Shown here: piece by piece, positions 1 through 8,602 of the stretch | Position numbering within the stretch: the first letter of the stretch is position 1 | Layout of the letters: each line of letters starts with the position of its first letter | Assembly: GCF_023022965.1 (NCBI RefSeq) | Contig: NZ_CP095462.1 | Span: 2,108,001 to 2,172,000, forward strand | DNA: 64,000 nt | Origin: Ectobacillus sp. JY-23 | GTDB lineage: Bacteria; Bacillota; Bacilli; Bacillales; Bacillaceae_G | Direction of reading: 5' to 3' | Notes under the pieces: generated by a model | What the model saw: the letters and a program-made list of their open reading frames with translations, nothing else | Told to the model about the DNA's origin: nothing | The model's database searches: none | Program-made: the position numbers and the translations under genes

Positions 1-55
1 AACCAACACCTGTCACCAAGCCAACGTACCCCGTTCCAACAACTGTAACGCGCAT
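1..55 (-). CDS. UDP-glucose 6-dehydrogenase, N-terminal fragment (runs off window)
   Basis: The first 18 codons read MRVTVVGTGYVGLVTGVG. This is the Rossmann GxGYVG nucleotide-binding start of the UDP-glucose/GDP-mannose dehydrogenase family, which oxidises UDP-glucose to UDP-glucuronate for teichuronic acid or capsule. An AGAGGTG ribosome-binding site lies just upstream of the ATG at 55. The gene is transcribed away from tagO and continues beyond position 1. The family is secure, but the exact paralogue (TuaD-like or Ugd) cannot be told from 18 residues. Confidence 0.85.
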   Translation of the reverse strand, partial: MRVTVVGTGYVGLVTGVG

Positions 56-241
56 CGCCACACCTCTTTTCAAATAATACTTTCTTCCCTTTTATTATAT
101 ATAAACAGCCTTACAATATTTTTTAAGAATATGTAAAAGCCAGACTTGTATATCCATACTTTCCACTCCCAAAAAACACCACAAAAAGACAGATTGTAAC
201 ATTTTTCATGTTATAGTAATCAATTTTACACGAAAAAAAGA

Positions 242-269
242 TTGAATTCTCTTTTGTTTATGATACGAT
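242..269 (+). promoter_or_regulatory. Candidate sigma-A promoter for tagO
   Basis: TTGAAT and TACGAT are separated by 16 bp, about 80 bp upstream of the tagO GTG start. The 295-bp gap (56-350) between the two divergent envelope genes holds no gene. The match is moderate and no other element was recognised there. Confidence 0.4.
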
Positions 270-350
270 AGCTAATGAATGAAAAATACAGCATAAAGCC
301 TGCACATAGTTTGATTGAATGAAAACTATACTTAAGGGTGGGGAGTATTA

Positions 351-1418
351 GTGAACTTACAGCTTATTTACGCGTTTATCGCGTCTTTTATCACAGTGCT
401 GCTCGTTACCCCTCTCGTAATCAAGCTCGCATTTAAAATTGGTGCCGTAGACAAACCGAACGCCCGAAAGGTGCATCAAAAAATCACGCCGCGTATTGGT
501 GGTCTTGCCATCTTTATTGGTGTAGTTGTTGGTTATTTTGTTAGCGGATTATACAACGAGCGAATGACAACGATTGTGGTAGGAGCAATTGTTATTGTAA
601 TCATTGGTATTTTGGACGATATGTATGAGCTATCTGCAAAATGGAAGTTTCTCGGTCAAGTATTTGTGGCCCTTCTGATTGTACGAAGCGGCTTGATGAT
701 TGATTATGTGAATATTCCTTTTACAAATGACTCATATGAACTTGGTTTATTTGCATATCCTTTAACAATATTTTGGATTGTAGGTATTACAAATGCCATT
801 AACTTAATTGATGGCTTAGATGGTTTATCAGCAGGCGTTTCATCTATTGCTTTAACAACACTTGCTGTTATGGCCTTTTTAGGAAATACACCTCTTATAC
901 TAACGATTGCTGTTATTGTAATCGCAAGTACAATTGCTTTCCTATTCTATAACTTTAACCCAGCAAAAATCTTCATGGGTGATACAGGGGCGCTGTTCCT
1001 TGGCTATTGTATCTCCATTTTATCCTTGCTTGGTTTATATAAGAGCGTTACCTTGTTTAGTTTGATTGTTCCTATTATTATTCTGGGTGTACCTATTTTC
1101 GATACAAGTTTTGCAATTATTCGCCGTTTAGTAAACAAGCAACCCATTTCGGCGCCTGATAAATCACATTTGCATCACCGCCTGCTTGCGATGGGTTTTT
1201 CTCACCGAAAAACGGTTCTGCTGATTTATATGTTTGGTATTTTCTTCAGCGTTAGTGCCATTGTATTTTCCAGACTTTTATTATGGCAGTCTATGCTAAT
1301 CTTACTTGTACTTCTTCTAGTCGGTGAAATTATTGCCGAAGTGATTGGACTTGTCCATGAGAAATATAAGCCAATAATTTCGGTGTACCGAAAAGTAAAA
1401 GCTCGTCTCGAAAACTAA
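351..1418 (+). CDS. tagO: Undecaprenyl-phosphate GlcNAc-1-phosphate transferase (TagO/WecA family)
   Basis: This polytopic membrane enzyme of 355 residues transfers GlcNAc-1-phosphate from UDP-GlcNAc to undecaprenyl phosphate, the first membrane step of wall teichoic acid synthesis. About ten hydrophobic segments cover the protein. Family signatures are visible: DKPNARKVH and PRIGG near residues 34-50, GILDDMYELSAKWK near 86-99, NAINLIDGLDGLSAG near 148-162, FMGDTGALFLG near 209-219 and the His-rich SHLHHRLL near 272-279. The GTG start is chosen for its GGGTGGGG ribosome-binding site. Length is normal for TagO. The divergent UDP-glucose dehydrogenase start fits a cell-wall polymer context. 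Confidence 0.93.
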   Translation: MNLQLIYAFIASFITVLLVTPLVIKLAFKIGAVDKPNARKVHQKITPRIGGLAIFIGVVVGYFVSGLYNERMTTIVVGAIVIVIIGILDDMYELSAKWKFLGQVFVALLIVRSGLMIDYVNIPFTNDSYELGLFAYPLTIFWIVGITNAINLIDGLDGLSAGVSSIALTTLAVMAFLGNTPLILTIAVIVIASTIAFLFYNFNPAKIFMGDTGALFLGYCISILSLLGLYKSVTLFSLIVPIIILGVPIFDTSFAIIRRLVNKQPISAPDKSHLHHRLLAMGFSHRKTVLLIYMFGIFFSVSAIVFSRLLLWQSMLILLVLLLVGEIIAEVIGLVHEKYKPIISVYRKVKARLEN

Positions 1419-1422
1419 CCAA

Positions 1423-1458
1423 AAGGCTGTCCCACTTCTTGTGGGACAGCCTTTTTTA
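1423..1458 (+). terminator. Rho-independent terminator of tagO
   Basis: The stem AGGCTGTCCCAC/GTGGGACAGCCT has a short loop followed by TTTTTT. It starts 4 bp after the tagO stop. Confidence 0.9.
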
Positions 1459-1493
1459 TTACACTGCTCGTTTGATGTCTTCTTATGTAAATG

Positions 1494-1646
1494 CTATTTT
1501 TTTTCTACAGGTTGTGGAATCGGCTCATATAATTCTTGGACTAAGCGATCGTATTCTCTCCTTGTAATTTCCTTATTATACAGCTTTAATAACAAATCTT
1601 TATGCGCTTTTGAGAACGCCATTTTACTAATGATCTCCGGATACAT
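1494..1646 (-). CDS. Small conserved-looking hypothetical protein (50 aa)
   Basis: A 50-codon reading frame on the minus strand starts MYPEIISKMAFSKAHKDLLL and ends EPIPQPVEKK. It has a good AAGGGGGC ribosome-binding site 6 bp before its ATG. It is charged and predicted mostly helical, with no membrane segment or signal peptide. It lies between the tagO terminator and the oxidase genes and faces tagO. The function is unknown. The ribosome-binding site and sensible amino-acid composition support a real gene; I do not recognise the family. Confidence 0.6.
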   Translation of the reverse strand: MYPEIISKMAFSKAHKDLLLKLYNKEITRREYDRLVQELYEPIPQPVEKK

Positions 1647-1923
1647 CAAAAAGCCCCCTTACTTAACACAAACCTATGTTCGATTTATTATAGAGCATAC
1701 TTTTCGATAAATCAATCATCTTACTTTTATTTTTCTCATGCACTAAGAACACTGTCGTATATTCGCCACAATCGATTTTAATATTTTTAATTTTCGGTTT
1801 ATTAAGATATACTTTGATATTATCACAATTACATTCTGTAAAACATATAAAAATATAAATATTTTTGAATAATTTTCCTTCATATGTAAGAAAATACTGG
1901 TAAAAAAGAAGGAGAACGTACAT

Positions 1924-3273
1924 ATGGATACAGTCACTTTATCGCGTGCCTTTTTTGGCACATCTCTTGCGTTCCATATCATTTTTGCCACACTGGGCAT
2001 TGGGCTGTCTCTTATGATCTTGTTATTTGAGATTATGTATCAATGGAAGAAGGACCCAGATTATGCAGTGATGGCAAAACGCTGGACAAAGGCTTTCGCG
2101 ATTTTATTAGGCGTTGCCATTCCTACTGGAACGATTGTCGGGGTCCAGATTGCTTTACTTTGGCCGGGCTTCGCCAAAATTGTAGGACAAGTTATCGCTG
2201 TGCCTTTTCAAATTGAAATCTTTGCATTCTTCCTAGAGGCATTGTTTATGTCAATTTACGTCTATGCGGCTGATAAACTTTCTTCCTCTCTCCGCTTGCT
2301 TTCCTTATTTTTTGTGATGATTGGTGCTACTGCATCCGGTATTTTAATTACATCCGCAAATACATGGATGAATACACCAGCCGGTTTTTCAATGCGTCCA
2401 GATGGTACAGTGTATGATGTGAATCCATGGGAAGCATTCTTTAACCCAAGCTTTTATACAGGTGCTTCACATGTTGTCATTACTGCCTATGCAGCAGGTG
2501 CAGGTGTTGTGGCAGCTGTTGCAGGCTACAAGCTTCTAAAGCGTAATCAAAGTGCACGTGAGATTGCCTATCATAAAAAGGGATTGCTGCTTAGTCTAAT
2601 TATGACCTTTGTAATGGGCATTATGATGTGGTTGACAGGTCATTCATCAGCTATTAATTTGCACGAGCATTCCCCTGAAAAACTCGCAGCTGCAGAAGGT
2701 CTGTTTGAAACACAATCACATGCACCTCTTGCTATTGGCGGCTTTGTAGACCCTGCTACACAAGAAGTGAAATACGGCATTGAAATTCCATGGGCGCTCA
2801 GCATTTTAACAGGCTTAAGCCCCGACACTGTTGTAAAAGGTTTAAACGAATTCCCGCCAGAAACATGGCCACCGTTCTACACACATGTCTTTTTTAATCT
2901 CATGGTAGGTGCTGCCGGGTGGACAACAATGATTTCTGGGCTTGCTCTTGTCTATTGGTATTTTATCCATCATAAGCGGGGCGGAAAGCTGCCGAAATGG
3001 CTGCTTTGGAGCATTGCTTCTATCGGCCCTGTTTCCATGCTTGGGATTGAATTCGGTTGGATTTTTAGCTGCAGTGGTCGTCAACCATGGACGATTTACG
3101 GTTTTCAGCGTACAACAGAGGCTGCCACGCGTGCTGATTTCGTCGCACCCATGTATATGCTGTTCATCGTGCTGTATGTGTTTCTCGCTGTATTGACCGT
3201 TATCGTACTACGTACATTTTTTAGACGGCATCCGTTGCTTTCTGAGCTTGAAGGGAATGGAGGCAAGGTATAA
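1924..3273 (+). CDS. ythA: Cytochrome bd-type ubiquinol/menaquinol oxidase subunit I (YthA-like)
   Basis: This is the haem-bearing subunit of a terminal oxidase that reduces oxygen to water with quinol electrons, and it is an integral membrane protein. His18 in SLAFHIIF and His183 in GASHVV match the conserved haem-ligand positions of CydA. Glu98 and Glu105 in the FQIEIFAFFLEALF segment match the conserved acidic pair. GRQPW near residue 380 is the family signature. At 449 residues it has the short Q-loop seen in the cyanide-insensitive and YthA branch. The ATG is preceded by AAGGAGAACGTAC. Its stop overlaps the ythB start by one base (TAATG), so the two are translationally coupled. Confidence 0.92.
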   Translation: MDTVTLSRAFFGTSLAFHIIFATLGIGLSLMILLFEIMYQWKKDPDYAVMAKRWTKAFAILLGVAIPTGTIVGVQIALLWPGFAKIVGQVIAVPFQIEIFAFFLEALFMSIYVYAADKLSSSLRLLSLFFVMIGATASGILITSANTWMNTPAGFSMRPDGTVYDVNPWEAFFNPSFYTGASHVVITAYAAGAGVVAAVAGYKLLKRNQSAREIAYHKKGLLLSLIMTFVMGIMMWLTGHSSAINLHEHSPEKLAAAEGLFETQSHAPLAIGGFVDPATQEVKYGIEIPWALSILTGLSPDTVVKGLNEFPPETWPPFYTHVFFNLMVGAAGWTTMISGLALVYWYFIHHKRGGKLPKWLLWSIASIGPVSMLGIEFGWIFSCSGRQPWTIYGFQRTTEAATRADFVAPMYMLFIVLYVFLAVLTVIVLRTFFRRHPLLSELEGNGGKV

Positions 3274-4298
3274 TGAATGAACAAAGCATTGCCATTTTAA
3301 TTTTATGGGCCGTGATTTTTGCGTATAGCATTCTCGGCTCCATTGATTTTGGAGCTGGTTTTTGGGCGATGGTGTATGCCAACCACAAATCACTGGCCAG
3401 TAAAATTGCCAATCGTTATTTATCGCCAACATGGGAGTTAACCAACACAGTTCTTGTATTTGTGGTTGTTGCATTTATTGGCTTCTTTCCAAAGGCTGCT
3501 TATACATTAGCTACAATCATGTTTGCGCCCGTTACACTGATACTTGTTTTAATCGCCGTTCGCAGTACTTTTATGGTATTTGCTTATTCATTGCCTCGTT
3601 ACGAAAAAATGCTGCGTATTATCTCAGGCATTACCGGCCTGTTAATTCCGGCCTTGCTCATTACTGTTTTGCCGGTTACAGAAGGCGGATACGTTGATTT
3701 TTCTGGCGATACAGAATCTCTTTTGTACGGCAAACTGTTCAGTAGCCCTGCCGTTTACTTTTACATGCTGTTTGGTTTAACATCAGAGCTCTTTTTGTCC
3801 GCGTTGTTTCTAGCAGACTTTTCAAGGGAACAAGGTTCAGAAGAAACCTACCAAGTGTACCGTCGCAGTGCTATTTTTCTTGGTCCTGCCACACTTGTGA
3901 CCGCGATTATCGCATTGGTAGCTACCGATGTAGACGCCAGTTGGTTTTTAGATAACTTAATGAAGCAAATTCCGTTTTTTGCGGTATCTCTTATTTTCTT
4001 TGTGGTCGGTTATACATCGCTCTGGTGGACGAACCGTGCCCACAATTCGCTCGGTTGGCCGCGCATCGCCGTTCTAGCTGTTATCGCACAATATGCCTTT
4101 GCCAGTTACGGCTACGGTGCCGCCCATCTACCGTACCTTGTCTACCCTGATGTAACGGTTGATACGAGCTTTACTACAAAAGAAACCTTTTATACGTTAC
4201 TTGTCTTATACGCGATTGGCATTGCTGTCCTCCTTCCAGGGTTCATTTTCTTCTGGAACCTGTTCTTGAAAGACCGCACCTTCATTAAAGGCAAATAA
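3273..4298 (+). CDS. ythB: Cytochrome bd-type oxidase subunit II (YthB-like)
   Basis: This 341-residue membrane protein has about eight hydrophobic segments. It starts with the CydB-type motif LGSIDFGAGFWAM near residues 22-34, and ends in a family-typical membrane segment and lysine-rich tail. It is the partner of subunit I that stabilises the haem subunit in the bd-type oxidase complex. The overlap with ythA, shared orientation and common downstream terminator show a two-gene operon. No cydC/cydD assembly transporter follows here, so the assembly genes must lie elsewhere. Confidence 0.92.
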   Translation: MNEQSIAILILWAVIFAYSILGSIDFGAGFWAMVYANHKSLASKIANRYLSPTWELTNTVLVFVVVAFIGFFPKAAYTLATIMFAPVTLILVLIAVRSTFMVFAYSLPRYEKMLRIISGITGLLIPALLITVLPVTEGGYVDFSGDTESLLYGKLFSSPAVYFYMLFGLTSELFLSALFLADFSREQGSEETYQVYRRSAIFLGPATLVTAIIALVATDVDASWFLDNLMKQIPFFAVSLIFFVVGYTSLWWTNRAHNSLGWPRIAVLAVIAQYAFASYGYGAAHLPYLVYPDVTVDTSFTTKETFYTLLVLYAIGIAVLLPGFIFFWNLFLKDRTFIKGK

Positions 4299-4323
4299 GC
4301 CGGGCATCGCCCGGCTTATTGTT
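4294..4323. terminator. Bidirectional terminator between ythB and the lactate permease gene
   Basis: A perfect 12-bp inverted repeat (AATAAGCCGGGC/GCCCGGCTTATT) with a 3-base loop spans the ythB stop and has T/A-rich flanks on both sides. It serves the two convergent genes. Confidence 0.85.
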
Positions 4324-5978
4324 TATGGAATCATCCATGTTAAATAATATGCTTGAACATATGTCATAATCCCAACGATAGTAACAAAGAACAAGCTATG
4401 CTTCACTGTAAAGCGGAAGAGATCAGACTCTTTGCCAACCAATCCAACAGCCGCACATGCAATGGCAATAGACTGCGGTGATATCATTTTTCCCGTCACA
4501 CCGCCTGTGGTATTGGCTGCGACCATCAATACTTCGGATACCCCAACCTGCTGTGCTGTAATATATTGCAAGTTAGCAAACAACGCATTCGCCGATGTAT
4601 CAGAGCCTGTCAAAAATACACCCATCCAGCCAAGGAACGGGGAGAAGAACGGAAACCAGTGTCCTGTTTCTGATAACGCTAATGCAAGTGTAGAAGATAA
4701 ACCAGAGTAGTTCGCAATAAATGCAAAGCCAAGCACCAAACCAATTGATACAATCGGAAAAGCCAGTTCCTTCAACGTTTCGCCAAAAGTTGCTACTGCT
4801 GCCTTCGGACTCATGCGCAGCAAGACTATGGAAACCAGCGCCGCGAGTAAAATAGCTGTACCTGTCGCGGATACAATATCCAGCTTATAAATAGCCTCAT
4901 AAGGTGTGGGTTGCTTCACAATCGGTGTATCCTTTGAAACGAGATTATCAAGACCGGCCACATGAAACTTAAAGACCAGGCTCTCCCATGCACCACCCGG
5001 CGCAAACATTGCTTTAAACGCTTTTTGACTCCAGATGACAACCATGATAGTCAACACAATAAACGGTGACCAAGCTTTCACGACTTTACCAAGTGTTAAT
5101 TCATGCGTGCCGGTAACTGTTGCTGCCATCTCCGCATGACTGTTGTTCGTACGATAAATCTCCTTAGGCTGCCATACTTTTAAAAACAACGCTAAGCTCA
5201 CGAGGCTGACTAAAGCAGATGTAATATCTGGAAGCTCAGGGCCGAGATATGTGGCTGTTAAGAACTGTGAAACAGCAAAAGAGCCACCTGCCACCAAGAG
5301 GGCTGGCCATGTTTGTCTTACACCCTTTAATCCATCCATTAAGAAAACAATAAAGAATGGTACAAACATAGATAGAAATGGTAGCTGATGTCCTGCCATT
5401 TGACCAATCTTGTGAGGGTCAATGCCTGTTACCTGTCCGGCAACTGTAATCGGAATCCCCATCGCACCGAAGGCAACCGGCGCAGTATTAGCAATTAAAC
5501 AAAGACCCGCTGCATAAAGAGGATTCAAACCAAGACCTGCCAAAAGGGCTGCTGTAATGGCAACAGGTGCACCAAAACCTGCCGCACCTTCTAAAAAAGC
5601 ACCAAAGGAAAAACCAATTAAAATCATCAGCAAACGATGATCATTTGTTATAGAAAGAACAGATGCGCGAATAATATCAAACTGCCCGGTCTGAATTGAA
5701 ATTTTATACAAAAATACTGAGGTAATAATAATCCAGGCAATCGGCCATAAGCCGTAGCCAAAGCCGTAAATCGTCGCCATTATCGCCATTGTTGCGGGCA
5801 TTTTGTATACCGCAAGCGCAATCACGAGCGTCAGCAGTACTGTAATGAGCCCAGCAAGATAGCCTTTCATTCTAAAAACAGCTAAAGCTAAAAAGAAAAA
5901 TATGATGGGAATAAGTGCAACTGCTGCCGAAAGCCAGATATTGCCGAGCGGGTCATACATTTGTATCCAAGTTTGCAT
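4323..5978 (-). CDS. lctP: L-lactate permease family transporter
   Basis: This 551-residue polytopic membrane protein has about 13 hydrophobic segments. Characteristic LctP/LldP motifs are present: [16 protein letters not shown] near residues 126-141 and [15 protein letters not shown] near 458-472. The family imports L-lactate, and sometimes glycolate, with protons. It is monocistronic, ends at the shared terminator with ythB, and is preceded by two short palindromes and a cre-like site that suggest control by a GntR-type repressor and by carbon catabolite repression. The substrate is inferred from family membership only. Confidence 0.9.
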   Translation of the reverse strand: MQTWIQMYDPLGNIWLSAAVALIPIIFFFLALAVFRMKGYLAGLITVLLTLVIALAVYKMPATMAIMATIYGFGYGLWPIAWIIITSVFLYKISIQTGQFDIIRASVLSITNDHRLLMILIGFSFGAFLEGAAGFGAPVAITAALLAGLGLNPLYAAGLCLIANTAPVAFGAMGIPITVAGQVTGIDPHKIGQMAGHQLPFLSMFVPFFIVFLMDGLKGVRQTWPALLVAGGSFAVSQFLTATYLGPELPDITSALVSLVSLALFLKVWQPKEIYRTNNSHAEMAATVTGTHELTLGKVVKAWSPFIVLTIMVVIWSQKAFKAMFAPGGAWESLVFKFHVAGLDNLVSKDTPIVKQPTPYEAIYKLDIVSATGTAILLAALVSIVLLRMSPKAAVATFGETLKELAFPIVSIGLVLGFAFIANYSGLSSTLALALSETGHWFPFFSPFLGWMGVFLTGSDTSANALFANLQYITAQQVGVSEVLMVAANTTGGVTGKMISPQSIAIACAAVGLVGKESDLFRFTVKHSLFFVTIVGIMTYVQAYYLTWMIP

Positions 5979-6002
5979 ACTCTCTCTCCTTTTCTCATAA
6001 TT

Positions 6003-6040
6003 TCATCATTCTGATGATATGCCAATCTGGTCATCAGACC
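6003..6040. promoter_or_regulatory. Candidate GntR-type operator pair upstream of lctP
   Basis: Two short palindromes lie 25-60 bp upstream of the lactate permease ATG: TCATCATTCTGATGA at 6003-6017 and GGTCATCAGACC at 6029-6040. The GGTC-N4-GACC form resembles operators of FadR/LldR-subfamily GntR regulators, which commonly control lactate genes. No such regulator is encoded in this window. This rests on sequence symmetry only. Confidence 0.4.
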
Positions 6041-6057
6041 TTTAACCAAAAAAGAAA

Positions 6058-6081
6058 AGCGTTTTTTAAAAACGCTTTCAT
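6058..6081 (-). promoter_or_regulatory. cre-like site / AT-rich hairpin upstream of lctP
   Basis: On the minus strand ATGAAAGCGTTTTTAA fits the CcpA cre consensus with about one mismatch. It is part of a short inverted repeat (AGCGTTTTT/AAAAACGCT). Its place upstream of a lactate transporter fits catabolite repression. A role as a terminator or attenuator is the alternative. Confidence 0.35.
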
Positions 6082-6139
6082 TTGATTTATTTCACTTTAT
6101 CACACTTTTTCAAAAATTAAAATCGCTTTCTTTTATTTT

Positions 6140-6316
6140 GGCTTTGTTAAAGTTTGTTGTTAATTTCCGTTACGGGGGGGGGGGCGCTTTCCGCGGACAG
6201 TCAGGACGCCTCCTCAGTACTATGCGCCTGTAGGGTCTCCCTTTGACTCGCTTAGTCTTACCCCCTTCACTCCCATCAACAAGTACCAATTATCAATATC
6301 AGACTTTAACACAGCC
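6140..6316. mobile_element. MITE-like element, copy 1 (177 bp, TSD TTTATTTT)
   Basis: The element starts GGCTTTGTTAAAG and ends CTTTAACACAGCC, so the termini form a 13-bp near-perfect inverted repeat. A perfect 8-bp duplication TTTATTTT lies at 6132-6139 and 6317-6324. It has no coding capacity. Internally it has a run of eleven G at 6174-6184. The right-hand duplication contains the stop codon of the neighbouring lipoprotein gene, so the insertion left that reading frame intact. Confidence 0.9.
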
Positions 6317-6317
6317 T

Positions 6318-6728
6318 TTATTTTATATCTTTTTGCAAATCAATTCCTTCTACTACTTTTTCTAACTTATCAAATAGCGGTGGCTTTGCTTGTGCCGCAG
6401 AGGTAAAGTAAATAAACAGCACATTATCTTTCACCATATAAATGGGAATGAGATAGTCCCACTTGGGATTCGGTTTTTCTGCATCAAGCTTTGCTTGATT
6501 TGCCTTTTCTGCACTATCGAATATGTACATAACCAAGTGATCATTGTCCACTTTATAATGACGATGGGGCGCCGGAAAGACAATCGGCGGCTCTTCCTTT
6601 GTTAAAATTAAACGATAGCCAGCATCAATCCAGCCTTCCTCTGCCTGTTTAAATAATTGAGATTGTGCATCTGTAGGTGCACATCCGAACAAAAGTAATA
6701 ACATTAAACAAGATACAACATATTTCAT
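6318..6728 (-). CDS. Putative lipoprotein of unknown function (136 aa)
   Basis: The N-terminus MKYVVSCLMLLLLFGC is a lipoprotein signal with a lipobox ending at Cys16, so the mature protein should be anchored to the outer face of the membrane. The remaining 120 residues form a compact domain containing HRHYKVDNDHLVMYIF and KWDYLIPIYMVKDNVLFIYF, which alternate like beta-strands; I do not recognise the family. The ATG has GAAGGAGTGA upstream. The stop codon lies inside the 8-bp duplication made by the adjacent MITE. Confidence 0.75.
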   Translation of the reverse strand: MKYVVSCLMLLLLFGCAPTDAQSQLFKQAEEGWIDAGYRLILTKEEPPIVFPAPHRHYKVDNDHLVMYIFDSAEKANQAKLDAEKPNPKWDYLIPIYMVKDNVLFIYFTSAAQAKPPLFDKLEKVVEGIDLQKDIK

Positions 6729-6799
6729 ATAATCACTCCTTCTTCTCTATTATAGGCTTATTTTATATCCTAAGCACCTAGTTACGCTTCTTATACAAA

Positions 6800-7022
6800 G
6801 GCTCTTTTCTAAAAGATTGTTGTTTTTAGATAGGTTTCTTTGTTTCAGGTTGGTTGGAGCGGAAGGTGCGAGACTCCTGCGGGAGCAGCGGGTCAGGTGA
6901 GACCCCACAGGCTGTAAGCCGAGGAGGCTCACCGCACGCCCCGCGGAAAGCGAGCAACCTGGAGCGGCAATCAGCCACTCCCCACTATTTGTTACATAGC
7001 AACAAAGTTTGCGAAAACAGCC
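6800..7022. mobile_element. MITE-like element, longer subfamily (223 bp, TSD TATACAAA)
   Basis: The ends GGCTCTTTTC...TTGTTG and CAACAAAGTTTG...GAAAACAGCC form an imperfect inverted repeat of about 23 bp. A perfect duplication TATACAAA flanks it at 6792-6799 and 7023-7030. Its GC-rich core (GACTCCTGCGGGAGC, GGAGGCTCACC, CCCGCGGAAAGCGAGC) is the reverse complement of the core shared with the GGCTNTGTTAAAG copies. It sits in the T-tract of the terminator of the flavoprotein gene. GG-C ends and 8-bp duplications resemble ISL3-family transposition; that link is inference. Confidence 0.88.
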
Positions 7023-7027
7023 TATAC

Positions 7028-7052
7028 AAAAAAGCCTCGGCAATATGCCGAG
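7028..7052 (-). terminator. Terminator of the flavodoxin-fold oxidoreductase gene
   Basis: The stem CTCGGCA/TGCCGAG at 7036-7052 is followed on the minus strand by a T-run (7028-7033). The MITE target duplication overlaps this T-run. Confidence 0.8.
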
Positions 7053-7074
7053 ACTCTTATGAAAATAGATCTTC

Positions 7075-7608
7075 CTATCTTCTTGGACCAAAATCTTTTG
7101 CAATATGTTCCACATAGCGAGCTGCATGCTCATTAACTTGTTCTTCTGTTAAATGATGCACACCATGCATGATAAAAGCAGGCAAATACCTAGCACCAAT
7201 AAGATTGCTTGTTGCTTGAAATGGCTTTAGCAATTCACTCATAGCGTACTGATTATATCCTCCTGCTTGATACGCAGCCTCCGGACCGCCAGTCGTGACA
7301 GCTAACATAAGCTCTTTACCATGTAGCTTCGTACCCCCAGGACCGTATGCCCATCCAAATGTTAAGACATAATCCTGCCATTTCTTCAATAAAGATGGTG
7401 AGCTATACCAATAGAATGGAAATTGCAGTACAATACGATCATGCGTCAAAAGCAGCTCTTGCTCACGAGCTACATCAATATTTTCATCTGGATATGTTTC
7501 ATATAAGTTATGAATTGTTACATCAGTTTTTGTTAATTCATCACGTAAACGTTTATTAAAACGAGAATTTTTCATGTCAGGGTGTGCAATAATAACAAGT
7601 GTTTTCAT
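7075..7608 (-). CDS. NAD(P)H dehydrogenase (quinone)-like flavodoxin-fold protein
   Basis: This 177-residue protein of the flavodoxin_2 (NQO1/KefF/MdaB-type) family reduces quinones or related compounds with NAD(P)H through bound FMN/FAD. The start MKTLVIIAHPDMKNSRFNKRL is the classic phosphate-binding loop of the family. LQFPFYWYSSPSLLKKWQDYV near residues 66-86 and TTGGPEAAYQAGGYN near 109-123 are further signatures. The ATG at 7608 is preferred over an upstream in-frame start because AAAGGAGC precedes it and the family begins here. It is cytoplasmic and monocistronic. Confidence 0.85.
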   Translation of the reverse strand: MKTLVIIAHPDMKNSRFNKRLRDELTKTDVTIHNLYETYPDENIDVAREQELLLTHDRIVLQFPFYWYSSPSLLKKWQDYVLTFGWAYGPGGTKLHGKELMLAVTTGGPEAAYQAGGYNQYAMSELLKPFQATSNLIGARYLPAFIMHGVHHLTEEQVNEHAARYVEHIAKDFGPRR

Positions 7609-7692
7609 ATGTTTATAAGCTCCTTTTTCGTTTGTTTGTACATACAAATGATAATTTAAAAAAAGTGTGCCGTCAACTACAACATTCACACT

Positions 7693-8175
7693 TTATTTTT
7701 TTATTTTCTTCCATAATCTTTTTCGCCTTGTATTCATAATATCTACGGTAATATGTAGTGTACTTGCTGTTACAACGCCAAAAAAGATTACAAATAGCTC
7801 TGACTTGTACCGCATTAGTATGGCTTTTACATTCATATCGTATACATATGTGTCCAGTACATAGACAATTGGCATGCTGACGCAAACAAAATACAATACG
7901 CGTAGTATATCCCCAATGATAGGCATATGCGTAAGCGGTGATCGGTGGGGCATAATGACCTGGTAAGGATACCAAAGTACACGCAGTGGTCCCCATGCAC
8001 GATACGGTGTACTACGCGTATCTAAATCCGGGCTTAAGAAGTACGTGCCGGCAACAAAGCCGCCGCAAAACCAAAGTAAAAAGCCCCAACTTGTAAAACC
8101 GTATGAAATCAGCAAAAAAAGCAAAAACGGCAATGCAAATAAATTTAAACTTGTATGTGTTTTTCCCGATGGCAT
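7693..8175 (-). CDS. Putative metal-binding membrane protein (DUF2227-like)
   Basis: The 160-residue protein begins MPSGKTHTSLN and carries LSPDLDTRSTPYRAWG near residues 47-62 and HRSPLTHMPIIGD near 77-89. This spaced His/Asp pattern is typical of the DUF2227 putative metal-binding family. Three to four hydrophobic segments make it a membrane protein, with a basic tail RRKRLWKKIKK. The biochemical role is unknown. It lies between the flavoprotein and YkvA-like genes, all on the minus strand, but with separate spacing. Confidence 0.7.
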   Translation of the reverse strand: MPSGKTHTSLNLFALPFLLFLLISYGFTSWGFLLWFCGGFVAGTYFLSPDLDTRSTPYRAWGPLRVLWYPYQVIMPHRSPLTHMPIIGDILRVLYFVCVSMPIVYVLDTYVYDMNVKAILMRYKSELFVIFFGVVTASTLHITVDIMNTRRKRLWKKIKK

Positions 8176-8239
8176 AAGCTTCTCCTCAGTATATTTACTG
8201 CTTCAGTATACCAACAAGAACAAACGTTCGCAACTCTTT

Positions 8240-8602
8240 TTATTCTAGCTTAGAGTCAATAGCACCTGTATCCAGCTCACCCTCAAACCACTCCGCAAGC
8301 TTTTCCTTTGCCTGTCCTTTTATGTCATCATCAATATACATGGCCGCTTGTACGAGTGCAGCACCTAATGCGCCAAGATCATCTGTATAACCGATACCTG
8401 CTAAGATATCGGGAACTGCATCAATCGGTGCAATAAAGTACGCTAAGGCGCCAATAATCGCTATCTTTGTTCGCTTTGGCACTTCTGGCTTTTTTAGTAC
8501 ATAAAACAATAGAAGTGCAGCATATATAACCAAATACCCCGCCTTTTTTGCAACTTGCTTTGTTTTCTGCCAAAAGGCCTCTGGTGAAAATTTTGTTTCC
8601 AT
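8240..8602 (-). CDS. YkvA-family (DUF1232) membrane protein
   Basis: The 120-residue protein has the DUF1232 core: two hydrophobic segments and the signature YFIAPIDAVPDILAGIGYTDDLGALGAAL near residues 55-83. The family is widespread in bacteria and of unknown function. It is preceded by TTAGGAGGGATTAGG, a strong ribosome-binding site. The C-terminal 35 residues are acidic. Confidence 0.85.
   Translation of the reverse strand: METKFSPEAFWQKTKQVAKKAGYLVIYAALLLFYVLKKPEVPKRTKIAIIGALAYFIAPIDAVPDILAGIGYTDDLGALGAALVQAAMYIDDDIKGQAKEKLAEWFEGELDTGAIDSKLE

Noticed and set aside
1663-2000. Two overlapping minus-strand frames upstream of ythA
   Set aside because: Low-complexity translation of AT-rich promoter DNA that runs into the ythA coding sequence; no start signals.
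6750-7133. 127-codon minus-strand frame and an 87-codon plus-strand frame
   Set aside because: They span the 223-bp MITE with its target duplications and a terminator; no ribosome-binding site and mixed composition.
7673-7996. 107-codon frame overlapping the DUF2227-like gene
   Set aside because: Alternative-frame shadow of a gene with recognisable family motifs.
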